Source of the DNA: Pelomonas dachongensis
GTDB lineage: Bacteria; Pseudomonadota; Gammaproteobacteria; Burkholderiales; Burkholderiaceae_C
Length of the DNA stretch: 64,000 bases
Reading direction: 5' to 3'
Assembly: GCF_043555865.1 (NCBI RefSeq)
Contig: NZ_JBIGHY010000004.1
Coordinates: forward strand, 434,001-498,000
Positions 50,956 to 59,480 of the stretch are shown one piece after another (positions within the stretch are counted from its first letter, which is position 1; each line of letters starts with the position of its first letter). Under the pieces are notes generated by a model. It saw only the letters and a list, made by a program, of their open reading frames with translations. It made no database searches and was not told the origin of the DNA. The position numbers were made by a program, and so were the translations under genes.

Positions 50956-51948
50956 TCAGTTCTTGCGGCACGCGGCTGGCTTGGCCGTGCCGACGTATCG
51001 GTCAAGAAAGGCCATCGCGTCGGCCGCGCTCTGCGCCGGCTTGTCGACGATGAGCAGGTGGCCGGCCGCGGGGTACATCACGCGCTCGGCCACGCAGGCG
51101 TTCTTCAGCGCCTGCACGAAGGCATCGGCCGTCTTCGGGCTGAGCGCTTTGTTGGCCTCGCCCCATAGCACCAGCGCTGGCGCGCGCACATGGGCCAGCA
51201 CGCGCTGTGGGTCGCCGCGCTCGTACAACGTGCGGCCGGCGATGGACTCCTCGCCGCGGCCGACGATGTTGGCAAACGCGAGCTTGCGCTCCACCATTAG
51301 CGGCGTGACGAGCGCCTGGTTGAACAGCACATGGCGCAGGTTCTTCTCGATCTCGGCCGCCGTGATGACCGCGTCGTAGAAGAGGCTGGTGCGCGGCGCC
51401 GAAGCGGCGGATGCGGCCGGTGCAGCGGCCGGCGGCTTGCCGTACTCGACGCCGGCCGAGCTGGCCAGGATCAGCGCGCTGACACGCTCGGTGCGCGTGG
51501 CGGCGTAGCGGAACGCCACCAGGCCGCCGTAGGACGTGCCGGCGATCGAGAAGCGCTCGATGCCCATCTGGTCCATGAAGGCGTCGATGAGCGAGTTCAT
51601 TCGGTCGACCGAGTAGTTGCCGCTGCGCAGCCGGCCGCTCAAGCCGAAGGCCGGCATGTCGAAACGCAGCACGCGGTAGCGCTTGGCCAGCACGGCCGCC
51701 CAGCCGTCCCAGTCGGCCAGGTCGCCATTGGTGCCCTGCATCAGCAGGATGGCCGGTCCGCTGCCCTCGTCCTTGTAGTGCAGGTTGACGCCGTCGATAT
51801 CGACGAACTTGGACTGGGCATCGGCAAAGCGGGCGATGACCGATTCGCGGCTCAGCACGCGGCTGGTCTTGGCCGGCTCGGCCGGCTGCGCCGTGGCGGA
51901 CAGCGACAGCAGCAGCGCGACGACCGGCAGGAGCGAAGCGAGTTTCAT
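50956..51948 (-). CDS. Exported alpha/beta hydrolase
   Basis: A 330-residue hydrolase, signal peptide ending near LSATAQ. Blocks: VNLHYKDEGSGPAILLMQG, LRFDMPAFGLSG, nucleophile Ser in IAGTSYGGLVAF, acid in VLWGEANKALSP and His in YPAAGHLLIVDKP. A proline/alanine insertion (PPAAAPAASAASAP) lies before the lid. The ATG at 51948 overlaps the monooxygenase stop (ATGA, 51945-51948). Confidence 0.9.
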   Translation of the reverse strand: MKLASLLPVVALLLSLSATAQPAEPAKTSRVLSRESVIARFADAQSKFVDIDGVNLHYKDEGSGPAILLMQGTNGDLADWDGWAAVLAKRYRVLRFDMPAFGLSGRLRSGNYSVDRMNSLIDAFMDQMGIERFSIAGTSYGGLVAFRYAATRTERVSALILASSAGVEYGKPPAAAPAASAASAPRTSLFYDAVITAAEIEKNLRHVLFNQALVTPLMVERKLAFANIVGRGEESIAGRTLYERGDPQRVLAHVRAPALVLWGEANKALSPKTADAFVQALKNACVAERVMYPAAGHLLIVDKPAQSAADAMAFLDRYVGTAKPAACRKN

Positions 51949-53141
51949 GAGCGTTCCTGAACGTCGAGGGACACGGTGGCGGCGTCGAAGTCGAACTCGG
52001 CGAAGTCGTCGCGTGGCACCGGGTCATCGGCTGAAGCCGTAACCAGGTGCTGGTGGATGCGCAGGCCGTGCGCATCGGCGCGCTGGACGACGTGGGTGGC
52101 GCGCGGGTAGCGCAGGCGCTCGTAGCAGGCGAGCGCCGCTTCGACATCGGGGCCACGCGCCAGCGCGCGCGCCATCAGCACGCCGTCCTCAATGGCCATG
52201 GCCGCGCCCTGGCCCAGGAAGGGCAACTGCGGGTGGGCGGCATCGCCGATCAGGCTGACACGGCCCTGCTGCCAGCGCGGCAGCGCGGCGCGGCCGAACA
52301 GGCCCCACTTGAAGGCGCCGCTGCTGCACAGGCCCTCGATCATGTCCTCGGCTTCTTCATGCCAGCCGGCGAAGGCGGCGCGCAGTTCTGCCGGGTCGGC
52401 GGGCAGCGACCACCCCTCCTCGGTCCAGCTGTCCACGCGGGCGAACGCCACGACGTTGACGGCCGACTGGTCGCGTACGCGGTAGCGCAGCAGGGTGCGC
52501 TGCGGTCCTAGGAAGACGGCCGTGTCGGGCGTGAAGTCCGGATTGCGCAGCGACTCGACCGGCACCACGCCGCGCCAGGCGACGTAGCCCGTGAAATCGG
52601 GGGCGCCATCGCCGTACAGCGCGGCGCGCACCGCCGAGCGCACGCCGTCGGCACCCACCAGGCAGCTGCCGCGGAACGTGCCGGCGGCGGTCTCCACCGT
52701 GACGCCGTTGCTGTCTTGCGAGATGCCCGCCACGCGGGCGCCGAGCTTCAGCGCGGCCGGGTCCCACCGGTGCAGCTCGTCGGTCAGCACGTTGTGCAGG
52801 TCGGCGCGCAGCAGCTGCAGGTAAGGGCTGCCCCAGCGTCCCTCCATCGGCTTGCCCATGTCGTAGGCCACCATGTCGGCGCCGGTCTTGTAGTGCTTCA
52901 TGGCCGCGCGCTGCGGCCAGTTGGACGCCGCCCGCAGCGCCGCGCCCACCCCCAGGCTGTCCAGCGCGCGGGTGGCGTTGGGCGCCAGCGAGACGGCTGC
53001 GCCGACCTCGCGCAGCACGGCTGCCTGCTCCAGCACGCGCACCGGCACGCCGGCGCGCAGCAGGCCCAGCGCGGTGCACAGCCCGGCGATGCCGCCGCCG
53101 GCGATGAGCACCGGCTGGTCGTGGGTCATGGCGCCGCTCAT
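51945..53141 (-). CDS. FAD-dependent monooxygenase (salicylate/6-hydroxynicotinate hydroxylase-like)
   Basis: A 398-residue group A flavoprotein hydroxylase. FAD motifs: VLIAGGGIAGLCTALGLLRAG near the N-terminus, VGADGVRSAVRAALYG (DG), and VSLIGDAAHPQLPFLGQGAAMAIEDG (GD). YVAWRGVVP and the AAVSLAPNATRAL block are typical of salicylate hydroxylases and NicC-like enzymes. It hydroxylates (often with decarboxylation) an aromatic or pyridine acid using NADH. Starts and stops overlap both neighbours (ATGA). It does not closely resemble the monooxygenase at 20263. Confidence 0.92.
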   Translation of the reverse strand: MSGAMTHDQPVLIAGGGIAGLCTALGLLRAGVPVRVLEQAAVLREVGAAVSLAPNATRALDSLGVGAALRAASNWPQRAAMKHYKTGADMVAYDMGKPMEGRWGSPYLQLLRADLHNVLTDELHRWDPAALKLGARVAGISQDSNGVTVETAAGTFRGSCLVGADGVRSAVRAALYGDGAPDFTGYVAWRGVVPVESLRNPDFTPDTAVFLGPQRTLLRYRVRDQSAVNVVAFARVDSWTEEGWSLPADPAELRAAFAGWHEEAEDMIEGLCSSGAFKWGLFGRAALPRWQQGRVSLIGDAAHPQLPFLGQGAAMAIEDGVLMARALARGPDVEAALACYERLRYPRATHVVQRADAHGLRIHQHLVTASADDPVPRDDFAEFDFDAATVSLDVQERS

Positions 53142-53491
53142 GCCTGCGCCGTCTCGCTGATGACCTGGTCGTACTGCTGCTTGCTCTCGGCCTGCCGCAG
53201 TTCATGCGCCTGCTTTTGCACCAGGTAGTACAGGCGCTCGAACAGCTGCTGGCGGCGCAGCTCGCGGGCGTCCAGCGCGGCCTGGTCCAGCACCAGCGCG
53301 TCGATCTCGCTGGCCATGTCGATGCCGTGGGCGGCCGAGACGCGCTCGATGGCGTCGACTCGGTCGCGCAGCACGCTCAGCTCCTGGGCCAGCACGAGCA
53401 CCATGGACATCGCATCGTCCATGCCCGGCGTGGCATAGAACTGAGGGCGCTTGCCGCGCGCGTGGCGCTGGGGCTTGATCGGGGCGCTCAT
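53138..53491 (-). CDS. Conserved-looking small protein of unknown function
   Basis: A 117-residue soluble protein without recognisable family. A basic N-terminus (KPQRHARGKRP) is followed by a long helical, probably coiled-coil region (MSMVLVLAQELSVLRDRVDAIE, then QAALDARELRRQQLFERLYYLVQ and KQAHELRQAES). It is clamped between the methyltransferase and monooxygenase by ATGA overlaps on both sides (53488-53491 and 53138-53141), which strongly suggests a real gene co-translated with them. It may be a small subunit or scaffold for one of them. Confidence 0.75.
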   Translation of the reverse strand: MSAPIKPQRHARGKRPQFYATPGMDDAMSMVLVLAQELSVLRDRVDAIERVSAAHGIDMASEIDALVLDQAALDARELRRQQLFERLYYLVQKQAHELRQAESKQQYDQVISETAQA

Positions 53492-54708
53492 GCCAGCACC
53501 GCCTTGCGTGCGACCAGCACTTCCCAGCCGCCGCCGGGTGCGAACTCGCCGGCCGTGAACTCGCGCTCGGCCACCGCGCTGGTGGAGTCGCCGGTGTAGC
53601 CGGCCGCGCCTTCGGCCGCGGATTCCAGAATGGCCATCGGCGCGGTCGCGAACTTGACGCTGTCCCGCGGGAAGCCGGCGTCCACCGCCAGCTGGATCTG
53701 GTCGAGCTCTCTCATCGCGCCCCAGAACGGTTCGTTGTTGTACCAAGTCTCGTTGTCGAGGATGAACTGTGTGAACGGGCTCATCAGGTCGAAGGGCGGC
53801 AGGTCGGCGTGGATCACGTAGCCGCCAGGCGACAGCAGGCGGTGGCACTCGCGCACGATGCGCGGCATGGCCTTGCCGCTGGTCTCGTGCAGCAGGATGT
53901 GGCTGACGATGAGGTCGAAGTGGCCGTCCTCGAAGTCGGTCTTCTCGGCGTTCATCTGCGCGAAGTTGACGTCCACGCCCAGCGCCGCCGCACGCGCGTG
54001 GGCGTAGCGGATGACCGGGCCGCCCACATCGATGCCCCAGACCTCGGCGTCGGGGAACAGCGTCTTGTAGGGCAGCGTGGAGTGGCCCACGGTGCAGCCC
54101 ATGTCCAGGATGCGGCGCGGCTTGAAGCCTGGCAGGTTGCGCTTGACGTAGTTGCAGACCGAGCGGCCCATGTCGTCGTTCAGCGGGCCGGCGAAGCCCA
54201 TGCCGTACAGGTAGGCGCCGCGGTCGTACAGCGCGGCCACGCTGACGTCATCGGCCGTCACCTCGCTGGCGTAGCCGCCGGGCATGCAGTGGATGTCCAG
54301 CGCCGTCACGTAGCGCGGCGGCACGAAGTCGGCGTCCAGCCGCAGTTCGGCTTTGGACTGCGCCGAGAACTTGCGGGCGTTGTCGATGAGATCGGGCAGC
54401 TGGCGTTCGACGGAGTCGATCACCGAGTTCCACATCATTTCCTGCGAGATGCGGTTCAGCGCCGCGTAGTGCTGGAAGTACGGGTCCGGCTCCATGGCCT
54501 TGCGGATGTCGCGGCGGTCCTTGGGCGCGTGGCCGTGCGCCCGCTCGAAGGCCTGGGTCGCACGGTGGGTGAACACCGGCTGCAGGCCTGGCAGCAGGCC
54601 TTGCTGCACGAACTGCTTGAGGCTTTTGGAAAACTCCTGCCGCGACGCTTCGTCGTGCGTGGCGCTTGGCAGCATCGGGTGTCTGGCTTGCTGGAAGGTG
54701 TTGAGCAC
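53488..54708 (-). CDS. SAM-dependent methyltransferase
   Basis: A 406-residue protein: an N-terminal helical region of about 200 residues, then a class I methyltransferase core with motif I RILDMGCTVGHST, the acidic VWGIDVG after strand 2, FDLIVSHILLHET (motif IV) and LSPGGYVIHADLP. The start is GTG 54708, supported by GGAG five bases upstream; the ATG at codon 12 is an alternative. The substrate could be the imported compound or an intermediate. It overlaps the 117-residue gene as ATGA. Confidence 0.87.
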   Translation of the reverse strand: MLNTFQQARHPMLPSATHDEASRQEFSKSLKQFVQQGLLPGLQPVFTHRATQAFERAHGHAPKDRRDIRKAMEPDPYFQHYAALNRISQEMMWNSVIDSVERQLPDLIDNARKFSAQSKAELRLDADFVPPRYVTALDIHCMPGGYASEVTADDVSVAALYDRGAYLYGMGFAGPLNDDMGRSVCNYVKRNLPGFKPRRILDMGCTVGHSTLPYKTLFPDAEVWGIDVGGPVIRYAHARAAALGVDVNFAQMNAEKTDFEDGHFDLIVSHILLHETSGKAMPRIVRECHRLLSPGGYVIHADLPPFDLMSPFTQFILDNETWYNNEPFWGAMRELDQIQLAVDAGFPRDSVKFATAPMAILESAAEGAAGYTGDSTSAVAEREFTAGEFAPGGGWEVLVARKAVLA

Positions 54709-54804
54709 GTGGACTCCTTATCTCGAAAATCACTGTAGGACTGGGCTTCTCGGCGCGCGCGCCGGGCTGGCCTGCTGGCCGCCAGACGAACACGCGGGCC
54801 GCGT

Positions 54805-56262
54805 TCAGGCCTTGTCCACGTCTTCCAGCAGGCGCATCACCGCGGCCTCGGCGGCCTCGCAGGCCGACTCCAGCCCCACGTGCACCTTGCCGCAGTGCTC
54901 ACCGGCGAAGTACAACGAGCCCACCGGGCGGTCCAGCAGCGCGGCGTAGCGGCCGATGCCGCCGGGCGCGAAGCTGGCCACGTGGCCGCGGTTGAAGGGC
55001 TGGGTCGTCCAGTTGTGCACGTGCGTCACGCGCACCGCGCCGGCGGTGGAAGGGCGTAGTCGGGCCAACTCGCGGGTCACCACGTCGCCGACCTGGTCGA
55101 CGGGCAGGCGGTCCAGCGCATCGGTCGCCTCGCCGTTGATGAAGGCCACCAAGTTTCCCGGCGAGCCGTCCCGCGAGGGCAGGCGCAGCACGCGCTCGAT
55201 GGGACCGTCGGACCAAAGTTCCGGCGACATGCCGTCCTGCTCCCAGAAGGGCTTCTTGATCTCCATGAAGACCTGCAGCAACTGGCCGTAGCGGATCTGG
55301 CGCCACGCCTCGCGCTGATGCGCCGGGATGCTGATGCCGCGCACGCCATCGATCCGGATGTCCTTCATCACCGACAGTGGGATGGTGCTGATGCAGGCGC
55401 GGGCGCGGTGCACGCTGCCGTTCTGGCAGTGCACGACGGTACCCGTTGGGCCGGCCTCGATGCGGTGAACGGCGCGGCGCAGCAGCACCGGCCGGCTCAG
55501 CGAGGCGGCCATCGCGTCGGTCAGCGCGCTGGTGCCGTCGCGTACCTTGCTCTGGCGGCCGGCCTTGGCTTCCCACAAGTAGCCGTGGATCTTGCGGATC
55601 GCGTCCAGCGCGTTGGCCTCGTCGAGGTTGCGGGCGCCGACATTGACGTTGAACAGACGCAGCGCTTCCTCGGAGGCGCCCACCGCCAGGAAATACTGGC
55701 GCAGCGACATGCGATCCAGCGCCGCGAACTCGGGCTTGAGCCAGTCCGACAGCTCCACCAGTGGCTGCTTGTTGGCGCGGATGTAGTGGCCATACAGCTG
55801 CTGCGGCAGCATGGCGCGCTCGGCGGGCGCCAGCCGGTTCAACGGCGAATCCACCCAGGGCCGGTTGACGACCGGCTGGCCGTACACGCTCATGGCCACC
55901 GAGCCGCCGCCCAGCGCCGACGGGCCGCCGGGCTGCTGGTCCACCAGCGCGACGCCCAGCTCGGCCGCGTTGCCTCGCACGCGGCCGTAGCCGAAGCCGA
56001 TCTCGGCTGCGCCCATCTCGGGCCGGCCGGGGACACCCGTCTCGGTCCAGCAGCGGCCGCCGACACGGCCGCTGGCTTCCAGCACCGTGACCTTCAGCCC
56101 AACTCCCTGCAGCATGCGCGCCGCATGCAGGCCTGCGATGCCCGCGCCCAGGATCAGCACATCGGCCGGTGCCTGCGTGGCACCTGCCAGGCCTGTGCGG
56201 GCGGCCAGCGCCGTGGCGCCTGCGGCCAGCACGGTGCGTCGATTCAACTTGTGTTCAACCAT
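54805..56262 (-). CDS. Tat-exported flavin amine oxidase
   Basis: A 485-residue FAD-dependent amine oxidase (MAO/L-amino-acid-oxidase family). The N-terminus NRRTVLAAGATALAARTGLAGA is a Tat signal. FAD motif DVLILGAGIAGLHAARMLQ, then VTVLEASGRVGGRCWT; the C-terminal FAD loop is LYFAGEHCGKVHVGLESACEAAEAA. It oxidises an amine in the periplasm to an imine/aldehyde plus hydrogen peroxide or reduced carrier. GAGGA precedes ATG 56262. It lies 96 bp upstream of the methyltransferase and is probably the first gene of the 44241-56262 operon; divergent from the FAD oxidase. Confidence 0.9.
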   Translation of the reverse strand: MVEHKLNRRTVLAAGATALAARTGLAGATQAPADVLILGAGIAGLHAARMLQGVGLKVTVLEASGRVGGRCWTETGVPGRPEMGAAEIGFGYGRVRGNAAELGVALVDQQPGGPSALGGGSVAMSVYGQPVVNRPWVDSPLNRLAPAERAMLPQQLYGHYIRANKQPLVELSDWLKPEFAALDRMSLRQYFLAVGASEEALRLFNVNVGARNLDEANALDAIRKIHGYLWEAKAGRQSKVRDGTSALTDAMAASLSRPVLLRRAVHRIEAGPTGTVVHCQNGSVHRARACISTIPLSVMKDIRIDGVRGISIPAHQREAWRQIRYGQLLQVFMEIKKPFWEQDGMSPELWSDGPIERVLRLPSRDGSPGNLVAFINGEATDALDRLPVDQVGDVVTRELARLRPSTAGAVRVTHVHNWTTQPFNRGHVASFAPGGIGRYAALLDRPVGSLYFAGEHCGKVHVGLESACEAAEAAVMRLLEDVDKA

Positions 56263-56468
56263 CGGTCCTCCTGGGCGGCAGCAGGTCGCAGGCCGCGTTT
56301 CGAACCAGTACAGCACGCAGCGAAGTCGGGCGCGAATCGGCGAGGCCTTGTGTTCAAGAGGCGATTTTTCGAGGTGTTCCGCCCGTCCTCGCTGCATGAA
56401 CAGGCCTGGTGCCGCGCTAGCCTGGGCCGGCCTGTTGCGGCTAGCGTGACCGTCTTAATCTGCCCCGC

Positions 56469-58037
56469 ATGCCACCGATGAACGCCACCGTCGCCCCCGA
56501 AGACCTTGTCCGGCAGCTGATCGCTGCTCTGGGCGCCGATAGCGTCAGTACCGAGGAGGGCCGGCTGGGGCTGCTGTCGCGCGACGTGTACGCGCAGGGC
56601 GGCCGGCCACTCGCGGCGGTGCTGCCTCGTACGGTGGCCGCGCTGCAGACCGCCGTGCGACTGTGCGCGGCCGCTGGCACGGCGATGGTGCCGCGTGGAG
56701 GCGGTGCGTCCTATACCGACGGCTATCTGCTTGCGGCCGGCGGCCATGTGCTGTTAGACACCGGCGCGCTGGACGGCATCGAGATCGACACGGTCAATGC
56801 GGTCGTGACCGTGGGCGCCGGCGTAACCTGGGCGGCACTGCGCGAGCGCTTGGCGGCGCACGGTCTGCGCACGCCGTTCTGGGGGCCGTTCTCGGGTCTG
56901 GTGGCCACGGTGGGCGGCAGCGTCAGCCAGAACACGTTGAGCCACGGCAGCGCCAGGCACGGGATTTCGGCCCAGTCGGTGCTGTCCCTGGATGTGGTGC
57001 TGGCGTCGGGCGAGCTGCTGAGTACGGCCATCAGCTCGGCCACCCGCCATTTCGGGCCAGACCTGACGGGCCTGTTCACGGGCGACTGCGGCGCCTTGGG
57101 GATCAAGGTGGCCATCCGCATGCCGCTGATCGCGGCAAACGCCAGCTTCGAGGCGCTGTCCTTTGCCTTTGACGACTTTGCGAGCTTCCACGAGCTGTTG
57201 CGCCTGGCCGCGCTGGAGGGCCTGGAGGACGAGCAGTTCGGCCTGGACCGTTCGCTGTCCCAGGGCCAGATCGGCAAGCAGGAGGGCCTGGCGTCGCGGC
57301 TGCGCATTGCCGCCGAGGTGTTCCGCTCGTCGCCCGGCGTGCTGGCCGGCGTGAGGCAGTTGCTGCGCATGGCGGCGGCGGGCGACGCGGTGCTGGCCAG
57401 CGGCGCCTACATGGCGCACTTCATCGTCGAGGGCGCCAGCCAGGCCGACGCGGCGGCCAAGGCTGGGCGGCTGCGCGCGCTGGCGCTGCCGCGAGGCCGT
57501 GAGATCGCCAACAGCGTGCCCGGCTTCGTGCGGGCACTGCCCTTCGCGCCGCTGACCAACATCCTCGGCCCCGCAGGCGAGCGCTGGGTGCCGCTGCACG
57601 GCGTCCTGCCGCATGCGGCAGTGGCTGGCTTCCATGCCGCGCTGCTGGCGCTGCGCAAGCGGCGCGGCGCCGAGATGGCGCGCCTGGGCGTCTGGATGGG
57701 CACGATGTTCGCGACTGTCTCCTCCACAGGCCTGCTGTACGAGATCGCGCTGTACTGGCCCGATGCACCCACGCCCTACCACCAGGACTTGCTGGGCGAT
57801 GAACACCTGCGCAGCGTGCCAGCCCATGCCGCCAATGCGCACGCTGCTGCATTGGCGGCCGAGGTCAAGCGCGAGCTGATCGAGCTGTTCGCCGCGCACG
57901 GGGCCGCGCATTTCCAGATCGGACGCGCCTACCCCTATGCTGGCCGGCTGGACCCTGCGGCGCTGGCGCTGCTGCAAGCGCTCAAGGCCGCGCTCGACCC
58001 CCGTGGGCTTATGAACCCGGGCAGCCTGGGGCTGTAG
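56469..58037 (+). CDS. FAD-binding oxidase, PCMH/VAO family (second copy)
   Basis: A 522-residue paralog of the oxidase at 2880-4490. FAD domain: MVPRGGGASYTDGYL, WGPFSGLVATVGGSVSQN, RHGISAQSVLSLDVVLASG; cap: FGPDLTGLFTGDCGALGIK, then HFQIGRAYPYAG and the tail DPRGLMNPGSLGL. Start 56469 (MPPMNATV) or the ATG three codons later. It is divergent from the amine oxidase across a 206-bp gap that carries a TGTTC...GAACA pair, and is followed by the OFA carrier, the same neighbourhood as copy 1. Confidence 0.88.
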   Translation: MPPMNATVAPEDLVRQLIAALGADSVSTEEGRLGLLSRDVYAQGGRPLAAVLPRTVAALQTAVRLCAAAGTAMVPRGGGASYTDGYLLAAGGHVLLDTGALDGIEIDTVNAVVTVGAGVTWAALRERLAAHGLRTPFWGPFSGLVATVGGSVSQNTLSHGSARHGISAQSVLSLDVVLASGELLSTAISSATRHFGPDLTGLFTGDCGALGIKVAIRMPLIAANASFEALSFAFDDFASFHELLRLAALEGLEDEQFGLDRSLSQGQIGKQEGLASRLRIAAEVFRSSPGVLAGVRQLLRMAAAGDAVLASGAYMAHFIVEGASQADAAAKAGRLRALALPRGREIANSVPGFVRALPFAPLTNILGPAGERWVPLHGVLPHAAVAGFHAALLALRKRRGAEMARLGVWMGTMFATVSSTGLLYEIALYWPDAPTPYHQDLLGDEHLRSVPAHAANAHAAALAAEVKRELIELFAAHGAAHFQIGRAYPYAGRLDPAALALLQALKAALDPRGLMNPGSLGL

Positions 58038-58143
58038 CGCCTGTGCGCCTGTTCGCGAGGTGAATCACGGCGCTGCTGCGCGTTGACCCCTGCGGCGCCG
58101 TCCCCTAGCCTGTGCCGCTTCGACAGCCTTCCCCATCCTCACC

Positions 58144-59403
58144 ATGAGCCTTCCCACCGCATCGCCCTCGGCCCTGGGCTCCGCCGCCGCGCCGGAGGCC
58201 GGCGAGTTCCGGCGCGACCACGCCTGGCGCATCGTGTTGGCGGCCTGGATAGGCGTGGCGCTGGGGTTGACGGCGCTGCCGTTCTACACGCTCGGGATCT
58301 TCGCCAAACCGCTGGCGCTGGAGTTCGGCTGGTCGCGCGCGGTCATCCAGAGCGGCTTCACGTTCTCGATGCTGGGCGTCATCTGCAGCGCCTGGGCGGC
58401 CGGCTGGGCCATCGACCGCTTCGGCGTGCGCCCTGTCGCGCTGTTCAGCCAGGCCGGGCTGGCGCTGGGCTTCGTCGGGCTGGCCTTGCAGAACGGTTCG
58501 CCCATGGTTTGGCAGGCCACGTGGTTCCTGTTTGCCGTGCTGGGGGTGGGCACCACGCCGCTGACCTGGTCGCGCGGCATCGCCTCCTGGTTCGACAAGC
58601 GACGCGGGCTGGCGCTGGGCATCGCGCTCAGCGGCACCGGCGTGACGGCGCTGGTGGCGCCGCCGGTCATCAACCAGGTCGTGGCGGCCTATGGCTGGCG
58701 CGCCGGCTACGTAACGGTGGCGCTGTCCATCGTGCTGGTGGCGATGCCGGCGGTGTGGCTGCTGTTCCGCGACAAGCCGCGCGCCGCGCCGGGCACGGCG
58801 CAGGCCCAGCCCGCAGGCGAGGGCATGACGCTGGTGCAGGCCTTGCGCACGCGCCATTTCTGGCTGCTGATCGCCGCCTTCTGGGTCATTTGCGCGGCGG
58901 TGGCGGGCCTGATCCCGAACCTGGTGCCCATGTTGACCGACGCCGGGCTGAGCATGACCGAGGCCGCAGGCTATGCCAGCCTGCTGGGCCTGAACGTGAT
59001 GCTGGGCCGCCTGCTGGCGGGTTGGCTGCTGGACCGCTTCTGGGGGCCGGCCGTGGCGCTGGTGCTGTTGATGCCGCCCACGCTGGCCTGCCTGCTGCTG
59101 GCCGTGCCGCAATGGCCTGGCGCCGCCGTCATGATGATCGGTCTGGCCGCCGGCGCCGAGTTCGACCTCATCGCCTACCTGTGCCTGCGCTACTTCGGCA
59201 CGCGCAACTTCGGCCAGATCTACGCGTGGCAGTGGGTCAACTTCTCGGTGGCTGCGGGCGTGGGACCCATTGCCTTCGCGATGATCTTCGACCGCACCGG
59301 CAGCTACCACGACGCGCTGCTGGTGGCCGCTGTGCTGCTGGTGCTGGGGCCGCTGCTGTTGCTGGGCCTGGGCCGCTACCCGAAGGCCTGGTCAACGCGC
59401 TGA
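58144..59403 (+). CDS. MFS transporter, OFA group (second copy)
   Basis: A 419-residue 12-helix carrier paralogous to the one at 1461-2690 (GVALGLTALPFYTLGIFAKPLALEFGW against GVGLGLSPLPFYTIGLLAPEL). Loop 2-3 reads GWAIDRFGVRPVALF. The middle loop has KPRAAPGTAQAQPAG. Probably imports an organic anion in the same pathway. A TGTTCGCG half-site at 58050 lies in the 106-bp gap after the FAD oxidase. Confidence 0.9.
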   Translation: MSLPTASPSALGSAAAPEAGEFRRDHAWRIVLAAWIGVALGLTALPFYTLGIFAKPLALEFGWSRAVIQSGFTFSMLGVICSAWAAGWAIDRFGVRPVALFSQAGLALGFVGLALQNGSPMVWQATWFLFAVLGVGTTPLTWSRGIASWFDKRRGLALGIALSGTGVTALVAPPVINQVVAAYGWRAGYVTVALSIVLVAMPAVWLLFRDKPRAAPGTAQAQPAGEGMTLVQALRTRHFWLLIAAFWVICAAVAGLIPNLVPMLTDAGLSMTEAAGYASLLGLNVMLGRLLAGWLLDRFWGPAVALVLLMPPTLACLLLAVPQWPGAAVMMIGLAAGAEFDLIAYLCLRYFGTRNFGQIYAWQWVNFSVAAGVGPIAFAMIFDRTGSYHDALLVAAVLLVLGPLLLLGLGRYPKAWSTR

Positions 59404-59480
59404 GCGCCCGCCGCGCCGCCACTAAACTGCCGCGAGGGACAGCCGAGAGTGGATGAGCAGGTGATCGGGAGCTGGGGGCC

